The notes beneath the pieces are model-generated. The model did no database searches, was not told the DNA's origin, and saw only the letters and a program-made list of their open reading frames with translations. The position numbers and the translations under genes are program-made. A stretch of 48,691 nt of DNA, taken from the NCBI GenBank assembly GCA_044867425.1, contig JBIOUX010000209.1:1-48691 (forward strand). Reading direction: 5' to 3'. Below, piece by piece: positions 1 to 9,128 of this stretch. The stretch is from CAWBJP01 sp044867425 (GTDB lineage Bacteria; Actinomycetota; Acidimicrobiia; IMCC26256; BP-133). Positions within the stretch are counted from its first letter, which is position 1, and each line of letters opens with the position of its first letter.

Positions 1-57
1 CCGCCAGGGAGCCGAAAACGAGTCGGGAGAACGGAAGTCGGGGCAGGGAACCCTTCC

Positions 58-237
58 ATGGAAACGCGCTCACGTCTCACGAGTCCCCAGACGCCCCGCC
101 GGCAACCCTTATTTCAGGTCGAAGTAATTAGTGAGGAACTAACATTTTCTTCCTGGTGGGGCCGCGGCGCCGACGCTCCGTGGCACCTCGACCCCGCGGA
201 GATCACCCGCTGGCCCACCGGTACGCTGCCGGCGTGA
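58..237 (+). CDS. Small unknown protein, or tail of a gene entering from the left
   Basis: An open frame runs from the left edge of the window to a TGA that overlaps the GTG of the next gene (GTGA, four shared bases), the coupling style used by many genes here. The first in-window ATG gives 59 residues. The last 30 or so codons are strongly G/C at the third position, which supports real coding, while the first part is mixed. The end of the product is rich in Trp and acidic residues (motifs SSWWGRGADAPWH and ITRWPTG). I do not recognise the family. It may be complete, or the C-terminus of a longer gene that starts before the window, because the frame is open up to base 1. Confidence 0.4.
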   Translation: METRSRLTSPQTPRRQPLFQVEVISEELTFSSWWGRGADAPWHLDPAEITRWPTGTLPA

Positions 238-509
238 GCCTCGACCGTCCCCTGATCGAGTCCGTACGGGCCCTGGATGAGCCCGAGCTGCGGCGCCTGG
301 TCATCCTCGCCCAGGACCTCCTGGCCCGGCGGGGGGGGTTCCGCGCCGGGAAGGACGGGTCGTGGGGCAAGGTGACCTTCCGCCTGGAGGACGTCCGCTG
401 CGGGAAGGCGAACTGCACCCGCTGCCCGCACGGCCCCTACTGGTACGCCTACTGGCGGGAGGACGGTAAGGTCCGCAAGCGCTACCTCGGGACAGCCAAG
501 GCGAAGTGA
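234..509 (+). CDS. Small cysteine-motif protein of unknown function
   Basis: Predicted 91-residue protein. The N-terminal half is helical and leucine-rich (LIESVRALDEPELRRLVIL). The C-terminal half holds CGKANCTRCPHGPYWYAYW followed by a basic RKRYLG stretch. This Cys/Cys/Cys plus GPYWY arrangement resembles small conserved proteins of the DUF6788 kind (family recalled, not searched), which often lie near mobile or recombination genes, but no function is assigned. The GTG start is chosen because it overlaps the preceding stop. An upstream GTG at 156 is possible but would run over the better-supported upstream frame. Its own stop overlaps the GTG of the CPBP protease, so the first three genes look like one coupled operon. 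Confidence 0.65.
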   Translation: MSLDRPLIESVRALDEPELRRLVILAQDLLARRGGFRAGKDGSWGKVTFRLEDVRCGKANCTRCPHGPYWYAYWREDGKVRKRYLGTAKAK

Positions 510-1219
510 CCACCGAGCTCACCCGGCGAGAGATCCGTTGGGGCCTTCCCGACGCCCTGCTGGTGTGGGTGGGTGCCGGCGCCATCGGGCTCTTCGCCTC
601 CATCCCGTTTGCCGCCACCGGCAACATCGATCCGCTGTACACGTTCGGCGTGCTCCTTCCCATCCAGCAGCTGGCCGTGCTCGGCGCCCTGGTCGTGGTC
701 AGCCGGGCCAAGGGACTGGGATCGCTCCAGCGCGACTTCGGGCTCGAGGTGCGGTCCGCCGACGCCCGGTCCCTGTGGTTCGGCCCCGTCCTGCAGGGCG
801 TCCTGTGGCTGGTGCTGCTCCCCCTCGTGTGGCTGGGCGGTGACGTCGGGAACCAGCAGCTGATCGAGGACCTGGAGCGGTCCCGGGAGGTGCTCCCGGT
901 GGCGCTGTTCGCCATCGGGGCCGTGGTCATGGCCCCCATCGTGGAAGAGACCCTCTATCGCGGCCTGCTCTTCCGGGCCCTGCTGCGCCGGTTCAGCCCG
1001 GGCACGGCCGTGTTCGTCTCGGCGCTCATCTTCGCCGCCGTCCACTTCCTGGGCGACCCCAACGCCTTCCGCTCCCTCCCGGCGCTGGCCGCTCTCGGCG
1101 TGGTCCTCGCCCGGCGGGCCCTGCGCACGGGCAGCCTCTCGGCCTGCATCCTCATCCACGCCGGGTTCAACCTGACGACCACGGTGCTGGTCCTGCTCGC
1201 CCCGGACAATTTGTCTTAG
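506..1219 (+). CDS. CPBP family intramembrane metalloprotease
   Basis: Predicted 237-residue integral membrane protein of the CPBP (CAAX protease and bacteriocin-processing, Abi) family. The family motifs are all visible: the paired glutamates with downstream Arg in EETLYRG (E147, E148), the FAAVH histidine (H180) and the HAGFN motif (H218, N222). Hydrophobic segments surround them and occupy most of the chain. Members cleave within membranes or process prenylated or peptide substrates; the substrate here is unknown. The GTG start sits in a GTGA overlap with the preceding gene. The stop codon lies inside a perfect inverted repeat. Nothing in the sequence ties it to the distant lanthipeptide cluster. 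Confidence 0.88.
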   Translation: MTTELTRREIRWGLPDALLVWVGAGAIGLFASIPFAATGNIDPLYTFGVLLPIQQLAVLGALVVVSRAKGLGSLQRDFGLEVRSADARSLWFGPVLQGVLWLVLLPLVWLGGDVGNQQLIEDLERSREVLPVALFAIGAVVMAPIVEETLYRGLLFRALLRRFSPGTAVFVSALIFAAVHFLGDPNAFRSLPALAALGVVLARRALRTGSLSACILIHAGFNLTTTVLVLLAPDNLS

Positions 1220-1241
1220 GTAACACGGGCGTTACCTAAGA
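1214..1241 (+). other. Perfect inverted repeat at the CPBP stop codon
   Basis: Arms TCTTAGGTAAC and GTTACCTAAGA form an 11-bp perfect stem around a 6-nt loop (ACGGGC). The TAG stop of the protease gene lies in the left arm. The stem is A/T-rich, unusual in this genome, and no run of T follows on the plus strand. It could be a weak terminator, an operator palindrome, or a structure limiting readthrough into ftsH. Confidence 0.55.
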
Positions 1242-1385
1242 AATGTCTCCTCAGTGCCGGCCCCGCGCGCCGCCGCCAGGGGGTCGGACCCAGGTCGGTC
1301 GGGCGGCTGTCCGGCTGCATCGCTCCAGCCGGAAAGGGCAGCGACCAGGACATTCGCCTGGCCGCCGGAAAGGAGGAGCGCAAAA

Positions 1386-1442
1386 ATGTCTTCCGCAGTG
1401 ACCCTGAACCTTGCGGTTCCGGCCCCTGCGGAAGACAAATAG
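1386..1442 (+). CDS. Candidate 18-residue leader peptide upstream of ftsH
   Basis: ATG and 18 codons (MSSAVTLNLAVPAPAEDK, then TAG) sit 8 bases after AAGGAGGAG, one of the strongest ribosome binding sites in the window. The ORF is wholly contained in a 12-bp inverted repeat whose arms start inside the ATG and end at the last codon. It ends 139 bp before the ftsH start. A translated short ORF inside an RNA hairpin upstream of a stress protease is the layout of a translational attenuator, but there is no homology or expression evidence. The 1220-1581 stretch holds no other convincing gene: a 73-codon minus-strand frame there has poor codon bias. Confidence 0.4.
   Translation: MSSAVTLNLAVPAPAEDK
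1387..1437 (+). promoter_or_regulatory. Long inverted repeat spanning the leader ORF
   Basis: TGTCTTCCGCAG (1387-1398) pairs perfectly with CTGCGGAAGACA (1426-1437) across a 27-nt spacer that itself contains AACC/GGTT. The arms overlap the start and the end of the 18-codon ORF, so ribosome position would decide whether the hairpin forms. Together with the 1214-1241 palindrome it makes the ftsH leader the most structured intergenic stretch in the left part of the window. Confidence 0.5.
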
Positions 1443-1581
1443 CAATCTATCACGGCCCTGCGAACCCCGTCAAGGCGGGCGCCAAAAAATCTGGGCGGCG
1501 GGACATGACTGGTCCCCTGGGAACGAACGGGCGCCCTACGATTGTGGCGGTGAGCCGCCTTCCCGCCCCGCAGCGCTGCCG

Positions 1582-3549
<1,968 letters not shown>

Positions 3550-3557
3550 TCTTCGGC

Positions 3558-3980
3558 TCAGCCGCCGCTCGCCCGGGGAGGGAGGGCGGCTTCGAGGTCG
3601 GAGGCCGGGACCGAGCCGACGAAGCCGGCGGTGACGACGCCCTGGGCGTCCGCCACCACCACCATGGGCACGCCCTCGATGGCGTAGCGGCGGTGGAGGT
3701 CGGCCCGAGCGCCGTACTCGACCTCGCAGGTGGCCACGCCCGCCGACTCGAGGGCGGCCACCTTGGCCGCCATGGGCCCGCAGCCGTCACAGGCCGCCGA
3801 CGAGAAGAGCACGATCAGGATGGGGGCATCGGGGCGAGGGAAGTCATCGCGATCCAGCTGGGCGGGGACGGGATACGTGCCCCGGGCCGGCGGGTCCGGC
3901 CGCCGGCGCCGTTCCAGCCCGCGGGCCACGGCCACCGCCATCGCCACCAGGATCAGGGCGATGACGAGGCGCGACACCAT
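3558..3980 (-). CDS. Membrane-anchored thioredoxin-fold protein
   Basis: Predicted 140-residue protein: an N-terminal hydrophobic anchor (about residues 3-20) followed by Arg residues, then a thioredoxin-like domain. The redox motif is C64-D-G-C67 and the cis-proline follows in GVPMVV (P105), so a disulfide reductase or isomerase role on the outer face of the membrane is likely. The chosen ATG begins exactly at the anchor; a longer frame upstream lacks coding bias. It converges with ftsH (8 bp between stops) and diverges from the heptad-repeat gene. CDGC is an uncommon active-site variant compared with CGPC or CPHC, which leaves the direction of the redox reaction open. Confidence 0.8.
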   Translation of the reverse strand: MVSRLVIALILVAMAVAVARGLERRRRPDPPARGTYPVPAQLDRDDFPRPDAPILIVLFSSAACDGCGPMAAKVAALESAGVATCEVEYGARADLHRRYAIEGVPMVVVADAQGVVTAGFVGSVPASDLEAALPPRASGG

Positions 3981-4062
3981 GCCCGGGAAGGCTAACGAGC
4001 GCTCCGCCGGCGTGCGTCGCCGCTTTGCCCCGTGGCGACCGGAAAGGTGCCCCGCCTGGTGC

Positions 4063-4091
4063 TTGCTGGAGTTATACTGACGAACTACAAT
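4063..4091 (+). promoter_or_regulatory. Sigma-70-type promoter for the heptad-repeat gene
   Basis: TTGCTG (4063-4068) and TACAAT (4086-4091) are separated by exactly 17 bp, and the ATG follows 38 bp later after AGGAAGG. A second -10-like TATACT lies within the spacer. This is the cleanest consensus promoter visible in the window. Confidence 0.65.
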
Positions 4092-4129
4092 CGAAAGCAG
4101 CACAACCAGCCACAGGAAGGAACCGCTCG

Positions 4130-4597
4130 ATGGTCCCCAAGATCTTCACCGACGCCGGCTACACCGCCGTCGGCCTCGGCGTGCTCGCCGTCCAGCAGGT
4201 CCAGACGCGCCGGCGCGAGACCCGGTCCCGGGTCACCGGCCAGATCCAGGCCGGCCGCCAGAACCTCGAGTCGGCCCTGAGCCAGGTGAGGGCCCGCATC
4301 GAGCCCCTCGGGGCCAAGCTGGAGCCGCTCCAGGCCAAGCTCGAGCCCTTGCAGGCCAAGTTCGAGCCCATCAAGGCCCGCCTGGAAGCTCCCGTCTCTG
4401 CCGCCCTGAGCCACCTTCCCCATGTTCCGGGTCCCCTCGGCGGGCTCCTCGTCTCGGGCCGGGACCGCATCCAGGCGGCCCTGCGCCACGAGAAGGGGGA
4501 GGCGCCGCCGGCCCGCCACTCAGACCAGGGCGCACCCGACGCCAGCGCCGGCGAGAGCCAGCCGGAGGCCGCCGCCGACGAGAAGTCGGACAGCTAG
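4130..4597 (+). CDS. Heptad-repeat amphipathic helix protein, unknown function
   Basis: Predicted 155-residue protein. Residues 1-25 are mildly hydrophobic, and the middle is a long amphipathic helix built on a 7-residue unit (AKLEPLQ), encoded by tandem 21-bp repeats. The C-terminal 40 residues are acidic, Ala/Glu/Ser-rich and probably disordered. The pattern resembles apolipoprotein-like or phasin-like lipid- or granule-binding helices, but no specific family is claimed. The start is fixed by AGGAAGG placed 10 bases upstream and by the promoter before it. It converges with the large coiled-coil gene, with only 7 bp between the two stop codons. Confidence 0.72.
   Translation: MVPKIFTDAGYTAVGLGVLAVQQVQTRRRETRSRVTGQIQAGRQNLESALSQVRARIEPLGAKLEPLQAKLEPLQAKFEPIKARLEAPVSAALSHLPHVPGPLGGLLVSGRDRIQAALRHEKGEAPPARHSDQGAPDASAGESQPEAAADEKSDS
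4313..4375 (+). repeat. Three tandem 21-bp coding repeats
   Basis: Three consecutive 21-bp units, each encoding a variant of AKLEPLQ (AKLEPLQ, AKLEPLQ, AKFEPIK), are flanked by degenerate units on both sides. The unit keeps the reading frame, so repeat number can vary without breaking the protein. Confidence 0.75.
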
Positions 4598-4604
4598 CTC
4601 TTCG

Positions 4605-5969
4605 CTACCGGTCGCGCCGGGGGAAGATACCGCCGAACCGGCGGTCCGGGATCGCCGTTTCCTCCGGCGGCAGGAACAGCTCCTCGTGGCTGTCCTCGTC
4701 GTCCGAGATGTCCAGGGCGGGATGGGAGCCGGTGGACTCACCGTTGGCCGCGCTGCGGGCCAGCCGGCGCAGCTCGGCCAGGGCGTTCTCCAGCTCCGGC
4801 CCCGCTGACGCCGCCGCCTCGATGACCGGGCGCACGGAGTCGAAGTGGGCCGCCACCACCTGGGACTCGGCGATGATCCGCTCGAGGATGCCCACCTCGG
4901 CGGCGGCCGACGCCTGAGAGAGCTTCTCCAGGTGGGTTGCCGTGTGCTCCTCCATCCGCCGCAGGGTTCCCTCCAGGCGGGTGAGGCGGTAGCCCATGGC
5001 CTGGTCGAGCGCCTCCACCCGGTCGTCGGGCTTCTGGGCGTCTTCGATGGCGGCCCGGAGCTCGGACAGCCGCTCATCCACGGCCTGGGCCAGCTCCTCC
5101 AGGCGGCGCTCCAGCTCTCCGGTCTGGGCCAGCTCTTCCAGGCGGCCCGAACGCTCGTCCACCGACTGGGCGAGCTCCTCCAGGCGGCGCTCGACCTCGC
5201 TGGTGCGGACGAACTCCTCGAGCCGGCCCGAGCGCTCGTCGATGGCCAGCTCGAGCTGCTTCAGGCGCCGGCCGATGTCCTCGGCCCGGACGGTCTCCTC
5301 GAGATGCCCGAACCGCTCCCCCAGCGCACCCTCGAGCGCCTCCAGGCGCATGGTCAGCTCGGCCGGCCCGGGGCCGGCCACGCCGCCCTCGTCCAGGTGC
5401 CGCAGCCCGGCGGCCAGTTGCGCCTCCAGGGCCTCGAGGCGCAGGGTGAGCGCCGACTCCATGTCGGCCAGGTTCCCGCTCGCCTCCCGTTCCCGGAAGA
5501 GCTCCTCGAGCCGGGCGACACGATCCGCCAGCTCCCGTTCCAGGGTCTCCAGGCGGGCCCGGTGGTCCTCGGACCGCACGGACTCCTCCAGGTGGCCGAG
5601 CCGCTCGGCGATCGACAGCTCCAACGAGGCCAGCCGCCGGCCGGCGTCGTCGGCCCGGAGGGCGTCCTCCACCCGGTCCAGCCGCTCGACCAGCGACTCC
5701 ACGCCAGACCCGGCGCCGGTGGCCAGGGTCTGCTCCATCCGGTTGAAGCGGCCGGAGATCTCTTCCTCGAGCACCTCGAGGCGCATCTCCACCTCGCCGC
5801 TGCGCAGCAACCGGGACATGTCCGAGAAGCGGGTGGACATGAGGGCTTCGAGGCGTTCGACCTTGCGCTCCAGCTCGGTGAAGGTCTCCCGCTGGGCCCG
5901 TTGCTCGGCCAGCTGGGCCACCACCGCCCGGCTGAACAGTTCATCGACGCGAGGTACTCCGTCGGGCAT
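4605..5969 (-). CDS. Large coiled-coil repeat protein
   Basis: Predicted 454-residue soluble protein, almost wholly coiled coil from about residue 25 to 390. A degenerate unit of roughly 30 residues recurs, with the themes RLEELAQ, DERSGRLEE and ERLGHLEE. It is strongly acidic and leucine-rich, with no signal peptide or membrane segment, and ends in an acidic linker and a basic FPRRDR tail. Such proteins act as cytoskeletal or polar scaffolds in actinobacteria (DivIVA- or filament-like), but no named family is recognised. Two adjacent ATGs are possible: GGAGG lies only 2 bases before the first (5972) and 5 before the second, so the second is chosen. It diverges from fbiA. Confidence 0.78.
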   Translation of the reverse strand: MPDGVPRVDELFSRAVVAQLAEQRAQRETFTELERKVERLEALMSTRFSDMSRLLRSGEVEMRLEVLEEEISGRFNRMEQTLATGAGSGVESLVERLDRVEDALRADDAGRRLASLELSIAERLGHLEESVRSEDHRARLETLERELADRVARLEELFREREASGNLADMESALTLRLEALEAQLAAGLRHLDEGGVAGPGPAELTMRLEALEGALGERFGHLEETVRAEDIGRRLKQLELAIDERSGRLEEFVRTSEVERRLEELAQSVDERSGRLEELAQTGELERRLEELAQAVDERLSELRAAIEDAQKPDDRVEALDQAMGYRLTRLEGTLRRMEEHTATHLEKLSQASAAAEVGILERIIAESQVVAAHFDSVRPVIEAAASAGPELENALAELRRLARSAANGESTGSHPALDISDDEDSHEELFLPPEETAIPDRRFGGIFPRRDR

Positions 5970-6122
5970 CATGACCTCCCGAGCGGTAGCGAGGCCGAAA
6001 GCATGGTCGAGCAGTGTAAGCCCGTCTGGCCATGAGCCGCCAAGGGCGCTTCGGCGGGTGGGCGGAGTAGCCACGGTCGGTTTACGCTGCGTGACAATGC
6101 CGATGGTTTGGGGCCTTTCCTG

Positions 6123-7079
6123 ATGCTCGTCGCCTTGGCCGGGGGCGTCGGCGCGGCCCGGTTCCTCCGGGGTCTGGTACGGGTCGTTCCCCCGCAGGAG
6201 ATCGTGGTCGTGGGCAACACCGGCGACGACGAGACCTTCTTCGGGCTGCACGTCTCGCCCGACCTCGACACCGTCACCTACACCCTGGCCGGGGGGGTGG
6301 GGGCGGCGGGGTGGGGCATGGCCGGTGACACCTTCCGGGCCCTGGACGCCCTGACCGGCTTCGGGGAGCCGGCCTGGTTCCGCCTCGGCGACACCGACCT
6401 GGCCACCCACCTGTACCGCACCTCCCGCCTGCGGGCCGGAGCCACCCTGTCCGAGGTCACGGCCGACATCGCCCTGGCCTTCGGCCTCAAGTCCCGGCTC
6501 GTGCCCATGAGCGACGACCCCGTCGCCACCCGGATCGAGATCCCGGCCGGTTCGGGGCTGTCCGGCGAGACGCCCGACGACCCCTGGGTGACCCTGGCCA
6601 TGCAGGAGTGGTTCGTGCGGGAGCGGGCCGAGCCTCCGGTCCGGGCCGTGCGCTTCGAGGGGGCCGAGTCCGCCCGGCCCGCCCCCGGCGTCATCCAGGC
6701 CATCGCCGAGGCCGACGCCGTCCTGCTCTGTCCGTCCAACCCGGTGATCTCCATCGGCCCCATCCTGGCCATCCCCGGCATGCGGCAGGCGGTGGCCGCC
6801 CGGCGGGAGCAGGTGGTGGGGGTGAGCCCGATCATCCACGGCGCCCCCGTGAAGGGCCCCGCCGACCGGTTGATGGCCGCCGTGGGCCTGGAGGTGTCGT
6901 GCGTCGGGGTGGCCGCCGCTTACGCCGACATCTGCGGGACCCTGCTGGTCGACACCTCCGATGCCGCCCGCATCCGCGACGTCGAAGCCCATGGCGTGCG
7001 GGCGGTCCTGGCCCCCATCCTCATGCGGGACACCGAAGGCGCCGAACGCCTGGCCCGCACCGCCCTCGAGATCCTTTGA
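6123..7079 (+). CDS. fbiA: 2-phospho-L-lactate transferase (F420 biosynthesis)
   Basis: Predicted 318-residue CofD/FbiA family enzyme that joins the activated lactyl or enolpyruvyl phosphate moiety to the deazaflavin Fo, giving (dehydro-)F420-0. Visible signatures are the N-terminal GGVGAARFLRGL, the VGNTGDD segment, and SPIIHGAPVKGPADRLM near the C-terminus; the length matches the family. It is followed immediately by the F420 glutamyl ligase in a 4-base overlap, the classical fbiA-fbiB pairing. The ATG fits the family N-terminus; an in-frame TTG 15 bases upstream would add five residues. No activation enzyme (CofC/FbiD) or Fo synthase lies in the window. Confidence 0.93.
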   Translation: MLVALAGGVGAARFLRGLVRVVPPQEIVVVGNTGDDETFFGLHVSPDLDTVTYTLAGGVGAAGWGMAGDTFRALDALTGFGEPAWFRLGDTDLATHLYRTSRLRAGATLSEVTADIALAFGLKSRLVPMSDDPVATRIEIPAGSGLSGETPDDPWVTLAMQEWFVRERAEPPVRAVRFEGAESARPAPGVIQAIAEADAVLLCPSNPVISIGPILAIPGMRQAVAARREQVVGVSPIIHGAPVKGPADRLMAAVGLEVSCVGVAAAYADICGTLLVDTSDAARIRDVEAHGVRAVLAPILMRDTEGAERLARTALEIL

Positions 7080-7780
7080 TCCAGCTCATCCCCGTGCCGG
7101 GGCTGCCGGAGATCACCCCGGGCATGGTCCTGGCCCCCCTCCTGATCGAGGCGGCCCGGGCGGCCGGGACTCCCCTGGCCGGCGGGGACGTCCTGGTGGT
7201 GACCCAGAAGGTGGTGTCGAAGGCGGAAGGGCGCGTGGTCCGGCTCGATCCCGACGACCCCGACGCCCGCCGCCGGCTGATCGAGGCGGAATCCGTGCGG
7301 GTGCTCCGGCGCCGGGGCGACCTCGTGATCTCCGAGACCCCCCATGGATGGGTCTGCGCCAACGCCGGCGTCGACCTGTCCAACGTGGACGAGGGCTGGG
7401 CCGCCCTGCTGCCCGTCGACGCCGACCGCTCCGCCCGGCGCATCCGCGACGGCGTGCGGGCCGCCGCCGGAGTGGAGGTGGCGGTCATCATCTCCGACAC
7501 CTTCGGCCGGCCCTGGCGCCATGGCCTGGTCGACGTCGCTATCGGCGTCGCCGGCCTGGCCGCCGTGGTCGACCTGCGGGGCACGGGTGACGACCGGGGC
7601 CGGGCGCTGTCCGTGACCGAGGTGGCAGTGGCCGACGAGGTGGCTTCGGCGGCCGAGCTGGTCATGGGGAAGGCCAAGGGCGTGCCGGCGGCCATCGTGC
7701 GGGGCCTGGAGGCCGGCTGGCTCCGGGATGGCTCCTCGGCCCAGCTCCGCCGCCCCCCCGGCGAAGACCTCTTCCGCTAA
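7076..7780 (+). CDS. fbiB: Coenzyme F420-0:L-glutamate ligase
   Basis: Predicted 234-residue CofE-type ligase that adds glutamates to F420-0 using GTP. Recognisable pieces are LLVVTQKVV-type VLVVTQKVVSKAEGR, ISETPHGWVCANAGVD and the metal/GTP segment ISDTFGRPWRHG. The start is a TTG overlapping the fbiA stop (TTGA), so translation is coupled. Mycobacterial FbiB is about 450 residues because a C-terminal nitroreductase-like domain is fused on; here the protein ends after the CofE domain, as in archaeal CofE. The reduction step of dehydro-F420-0 would therefore need a separate gene outside the window, or the 2-phospho-lactate route is used. Immediately downstream is repeat R1. Confidence 0.92.
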   Translation: MIQLIPVPGLPEITPGMVLAPLLIEAARAAGTPLAGGDVLVVTQKVVSKAEGRVVRLDPDDPDARRRLIEAESVRVLRRRGDLVISETPHGWVCANAGVDLSNVDEGWAALLPVDADRSARRIRDGVRAAAGVEVAVIISDTFGRPWRHGLVDVAIGVAGLAAVVDLRGTGDDRGRALSVTEVAVADEVASAAELVMGKAKGVPAAIVRGLEAGWLRDGSSAQLRRPPGEDLFR

Positions 7781-7793
7781 CCCTTGAGGGCAC

Positions 7794-7858
7794 GGCCAGG
7801 CATGGGGCAGGGGCCCCATGCTCTTGAGGAGCCTGGGATTGGGGGCCCCAGGCGGGAA
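7794..7858 (+). repeat. R1 repeat, copy 1
   Basis: This 65-bp element starts 13 bp after the fbiB stop in the same orientation. It folds as two hairpins: GCATGGGG/CCCCATGC and GCCTGGG/CCCAGGC, then GGCGGGAA. The other copies are at 27067-27172 and 31366-31429 on the minus strand. Compared with those, the first stem has a G-C to A-T pair exchange on both sides. Confidence 0.8.
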
Positions 7859-7899
7859 AAAATACGGCGGGGGAGGGTCTGCTGTGCCCTCCCCCGCCG
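7857..7899 (-). terminator. Intrinsic terminator of the minus-strand anchor-P gene
   Basis: CGGCGGGGGAGGG and CCCTCCCCCGCCG make a perfect 13-bp stem with a 9-nt loop. Read on the minus strand it is followed by TATTTTTT. This is a textbook Rho-independent terminator, 31 bp past the stop of the minus-strand gene, and abuts the R1 copy that follows fbiB. Confidence 0.88.
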
Positions 7900-7929
7900 G
7901 GGGTCCGCCGTGTCGGTGAGCGGAGCTGT

Positions 7930-8805
7930 CTAGAGCAGGCCTCCGAGGCCGCCGCCTCCGAGGAGGCCGCCGCCCAGGATGTTGGAGACGTTGAGCAGCC
8001 CCCCGTTGTCACCCAGCAGCCCACCGAGAAGTCCGTTGTCGTGGTCGCCCTCGTTCTCGTGCACGTCGCCACTGGTGTCGTTGCCGTTGGTGGTCGACAC
8101 GATCTTCAGGTCCTTGCCGACGCCCGGGCCCCGGAGCTTGCACACCGACTGGGCCACGGTGATGTCGCCCGTCCCCAGGATCCCGTCGAGCTCGAGCCGG
8201 AGCGCGTTCACGGTGACGACCACCCGGCCGCTACGGGAGCTGGCGCGCTTCTCGATGATCTGCTCGTTGAGGATCAGGCTGCCCACCGCCGGGATCGAGA
8301 CCCGGCTGTTGGGCCGGGCCTGGAGGCCGACCATGTCGACGGCGATGCCGAGCACCGAACCGTCGGCGAACACGACGTCGGAGGCCACCTCGACCGTGTC
8401 CTTGGTCACGTGGCACTCGCTCTTGAGGACCTTGATGAGCAGCTCGCCCAGGAGCTTGAGCTTGAGCGTGGCCACCCGCGACGAAGCCTTGGCCGACAGG
8501 TCGTCGAGCTTCGTCTCCGCCCCCGAGGCGAGCACCAGGGCTTCCAGCAGCTCGGGGAGCTCGGCCTTGACGACGTTCTCGTACCTCGGGCCGGCGTCTC
8601 CCGACAGGCGGACGCGAGCCAGCGGGCCCAGATCCAGTGGCAGGGCGCCGAGGACGTCCACATCCACGTTGAGGGCGAAGGCCGCCGCCCGCGCCGTACC
8701 CCCGGCGCGACCGGCCCCCGCCGGCGCCACCGACGTTGCCATGAGCCCCAGCACGGCGACCGACACCACCGTGACGGAGCGCAACCTCCCGTTGAGCTTG
8801 CTCAC
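7930..8805 (-). CDS. Secreted choice-of-anchor-P-like protein
   Basis: Predicted 291-residue exported protein. A basic start and hydrophobic stretch (VTVVSVAVLGLMATSVAPAGAG) form a signal peptide. The body is a beta-rich domain with a conserved Cys pair and repeated polar strands, like the actinobacterial choice-of-anchor P proteins (family recalled, not searched). The last 40 residues are a Gly/Leu/Asn low-complexity tail (GGLLG units) after an acidic DHDN stretch. The GTG start is set by GGAGGTCG placed 6 bases upstream. It is monocistronic: a strong terminator follows, and a 323-bp divergent control region precedes it. The role is probably cell-surface structural; the ligand is unknown. 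Confidence 0.68.
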   Translation of the reverse strand: MSKLNGRLRSVTVVSVAVLGLMATSVAPAGAGRAGGTARAAAFALNVDVDVLGALPLDLGPLARVRLSGDAGPRYENVVKAELPELLEALVLASGAETKLDDLSAKASSRVATLKLKLLGELLIKVLKSECHVTKDTVEVASDVVFADGSVLGIAVDMVGLQARPNSRVSIPAVGSLILNEQIIEKRASSRSGRVVVTVNALRLELDGILGTGDITVAQSVCKLRGPGVGKDLKIVSTTNGNDTSGDVHENEGDHDNGLLGGLLGDNGGLLNVSNILGGGLLGGGGLGGLL

Positions 8806-9128
8806 CTTCGACCTCCGATCGATGCCCTCGGGGACACCCCGCCCCCTGGCCCGGGTCCACCACGATCCGTGTTCACGGGTGGCCTGCACTCTCGTAACGT
8901 GCCAGAACGGACAACCGGTGCAAATGGCTCATCGGTACCGGGGCGGTACCCGGCCCAGTACCAGTACTTTCGTATTCTCCCGTCGTCTGTGCACACTCAA
9001 GTGGCACATGTGGTGATTTTGGCACTAGGCTGTTCGGCAGGCGGAGGGCCTCGTCGAGGCAAATGTCGGCGATCGCTTACGTCACCGGTCCGGTGACCTA
9101 GCGTGAACATTACGAAGGGGTGAGCCGG
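8806..9128. other. Divergent intergenic region, no gene
   Basis: This 323-bp stretch between the anchor-P gene and the LuxR-type gene has no convincing coding frame. It contains two GGTACC palindromes 11 bp apart start to start near 8934-8950, an A/T-richer patch near 8970-9030, and the operator-like palindrome and -10 listed separately. Confidence 0.6.
9081..9104 (+). promoter_or_regulatory. Operator-like palindrome and -10 box before the LuxR gene
   Basis: GTCACCGG-T-CCGGTGAC (9081-9097) is a perfect palindrome with 8-bp arms and a single central base. It is followed after one base by TAGCGT (9099-9104), which fits the actinobacterial TANNNT -10 pattern. The palindrome would cover the -35/-10 spacer, so a dimeric regulator bound there, perhaps the gene's own product, would be expected to repress. 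Confidence 0.5.

Noticed and set aside
506..1219. CPBP protease as a bacteriocin-processing or immunity gene for the lanthipeptides
   Set aside because: The family name invites it, but the gene is 35 kb away in a different operon and nothing connects them.
1232..1453. 73-codon minus-strand frame in the ftsH leader
   Set aside because: Third-position G/C is far lower than in real genes here, there is no ribosome site, and the region is better explained by the hairpins and the plus-strand short ORF.
5973..6122. Third full R2 copy before fbiA
   Set aside because: Only ATGAGCCGCCAAGG and a GGCG-rich tail resemble R2; the hairpin and the AGGCGAAGAGC block are absent, so it is left as a weak partial similarity.
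7930..8050. CRISPR-like or minisatellite array at the end of the anchor-P gene
   Set aside because: The repetition is GGLLG-type codon repetition inside a coding frame with no spacers or palindromic repeats.
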